NCBI GenBank assembly: GCA_963576725.1
Contig: OY755238.1
Location: forward strand, 25,221,834-25,285,833
Direction: 5' to 3'
Source: Azorinus chamasolen
Taxonomy: Eukaryota; Mollusca; Bivalvia; Cardiida; Solecurtidae
Length of the DNA: 64,000 nt
The notes below the pieces were generated by a model, which had not been told where the DNA came from, searched no databases, and saw only the letters and a program-made list of their open reading frames with translations. Within the stretch, counting starts at the first letter, position 1. Each line of letters opens with the position of its first letter. Both the position numbers and the translations under genes were made by a program. Positions 63,816-64,000 of the stretch are shown here, one piece after another.

Positions 63816-63819
63816 TTAA

Positions 63820-64000
63820 CCTTTTCCATCATGCAAGTGCCTTTTCACGGTTTTGTAAACAGAGTACACCAAGATCAGACAGTTCCTCTAGGAGCCATCT
63901 GATCAGGGTCTGCGCTGTTTGCTTATGGAAATCTGATTATGCAGTATCCACACCAGTGAAAAAATAGTCTTTCCACTTTTCATTATATTGATTCTATTCA
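63820..64000. mobile_element. TTAA-A MITE, opposite orientation, runs off the window
   Basis: Shares the TTAA of its neighbour: CCTTTTCCATCATGCAAG, core GTAAACAGAGTACACCAAGA, apex AGTTCCTCTAGGAGCC. Confidence 0.8.

Noticed and set aside
1..64000. tRNA or rRNA genes
   Set aside because: No A-box/B-box pair with a cloverleaf was seen. The only tRNA-related sequence is the primer site of the TRIM. A tRNAscan run would settle it.

Overview
WHAT KIND OF GENOME. This is AT-rich animal nuclear DNA with spliced genes and very dense repeats. The gene fragments (PIGT, an alpha-1,3-fucosyltransferase, a CR1/L2-like LINE) and the repeat style (tandem-core elements like the pearl family of oysters, with GTCC microsatellites and swarms of palindromic MITEs) point to a marine mollusc, most likely a bivalve. 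I do not name a species. Family labels below are mine, because no repeat library was available.

GENES. Only three host genes are supported. (1) The last two coding exons of PIGT, the GPI-transamidase subunit, at 405-2524 on +, with exactly phase-matched splice sites. (2) A complete single coding exon of a GT10 alpha-1,3-fucosyltransferase at 16699-17862 on -, preceded by a 3' splice site and hence by an upstream exon that I did not find. (3) A conserved-looking terminal exon of an unidentified gene at 62509-62875 on -, whose upstream part lies to the right. A 5'-truncated, frameshifted LINE (52323-54080) holds the only clear reverse transcriptase.

REPEATS. Much of the rest consists of mobile elements. 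TTAA-A, -B, -F, -G and -H are palindromic MITEs flanked by TTAA, starting CCCTTT, CCTTTAG or CCCATTCC; they resemble piggyBac-type MITEs. TA-C (C1, C1b, C2, C3) and TA-K are palindromic MITEs flanked by TA with CAGTAAAACC- or CAGTGCTCCC-like ends, resembling pogo/Tigger. I, J, D, P and R are further hairpin MITEs. A separate class, here called 2HP, includes N, E, L, S and Q1-Q3: most have a hairpin near each end, a GTCC-type microsatellite, a core of tandem units, and a terminus reading CTCTTGTT. They fit pearl or Helentron-associated elements. At 22189-22613 there is a miniature LTR element (TRIM) with a tRNA-Leu primer site.

LAYOUT. 0-2.5 kb PIGT; 2.6-10.4 kb nested MITEs and 2HP elements; 10.4-12 kb sparse; 12.5-13.3 kb a 31-bp array; 13.4-14.4 kb an A MITE holding a 716-bp CG-rich transposon; 15.3-16.6 kb MITEs; 16.7-17.9 kb fucosyltransferase; 18.6-19.7 kb a 43-bp satellite grown from a MITE end; 20.2-20.6 kb a 16-bp array; 21.2-23.8 kb C3 and Q2 with R and the TRIM inside; 24.2-26 kb arrays; 26.3-34.9 kb MITEs and Q3; 35.4-36.8, 38.7-39.7 and 41.5-43.5 kb large arrays; 43.5-64 kb MITEs, two L elements, the LINE and the right-hand gene exon.

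HOW IT FITS TOGETHER. The genes show no common pathway. The story is of transposition: elements sit inside one another in datable layers, neighbours share single TTAA sites, MITE ends have grown into tandem arrays, and several otherwise different MITE families share the hairpin apex GCTCCTnnAGGAGC.
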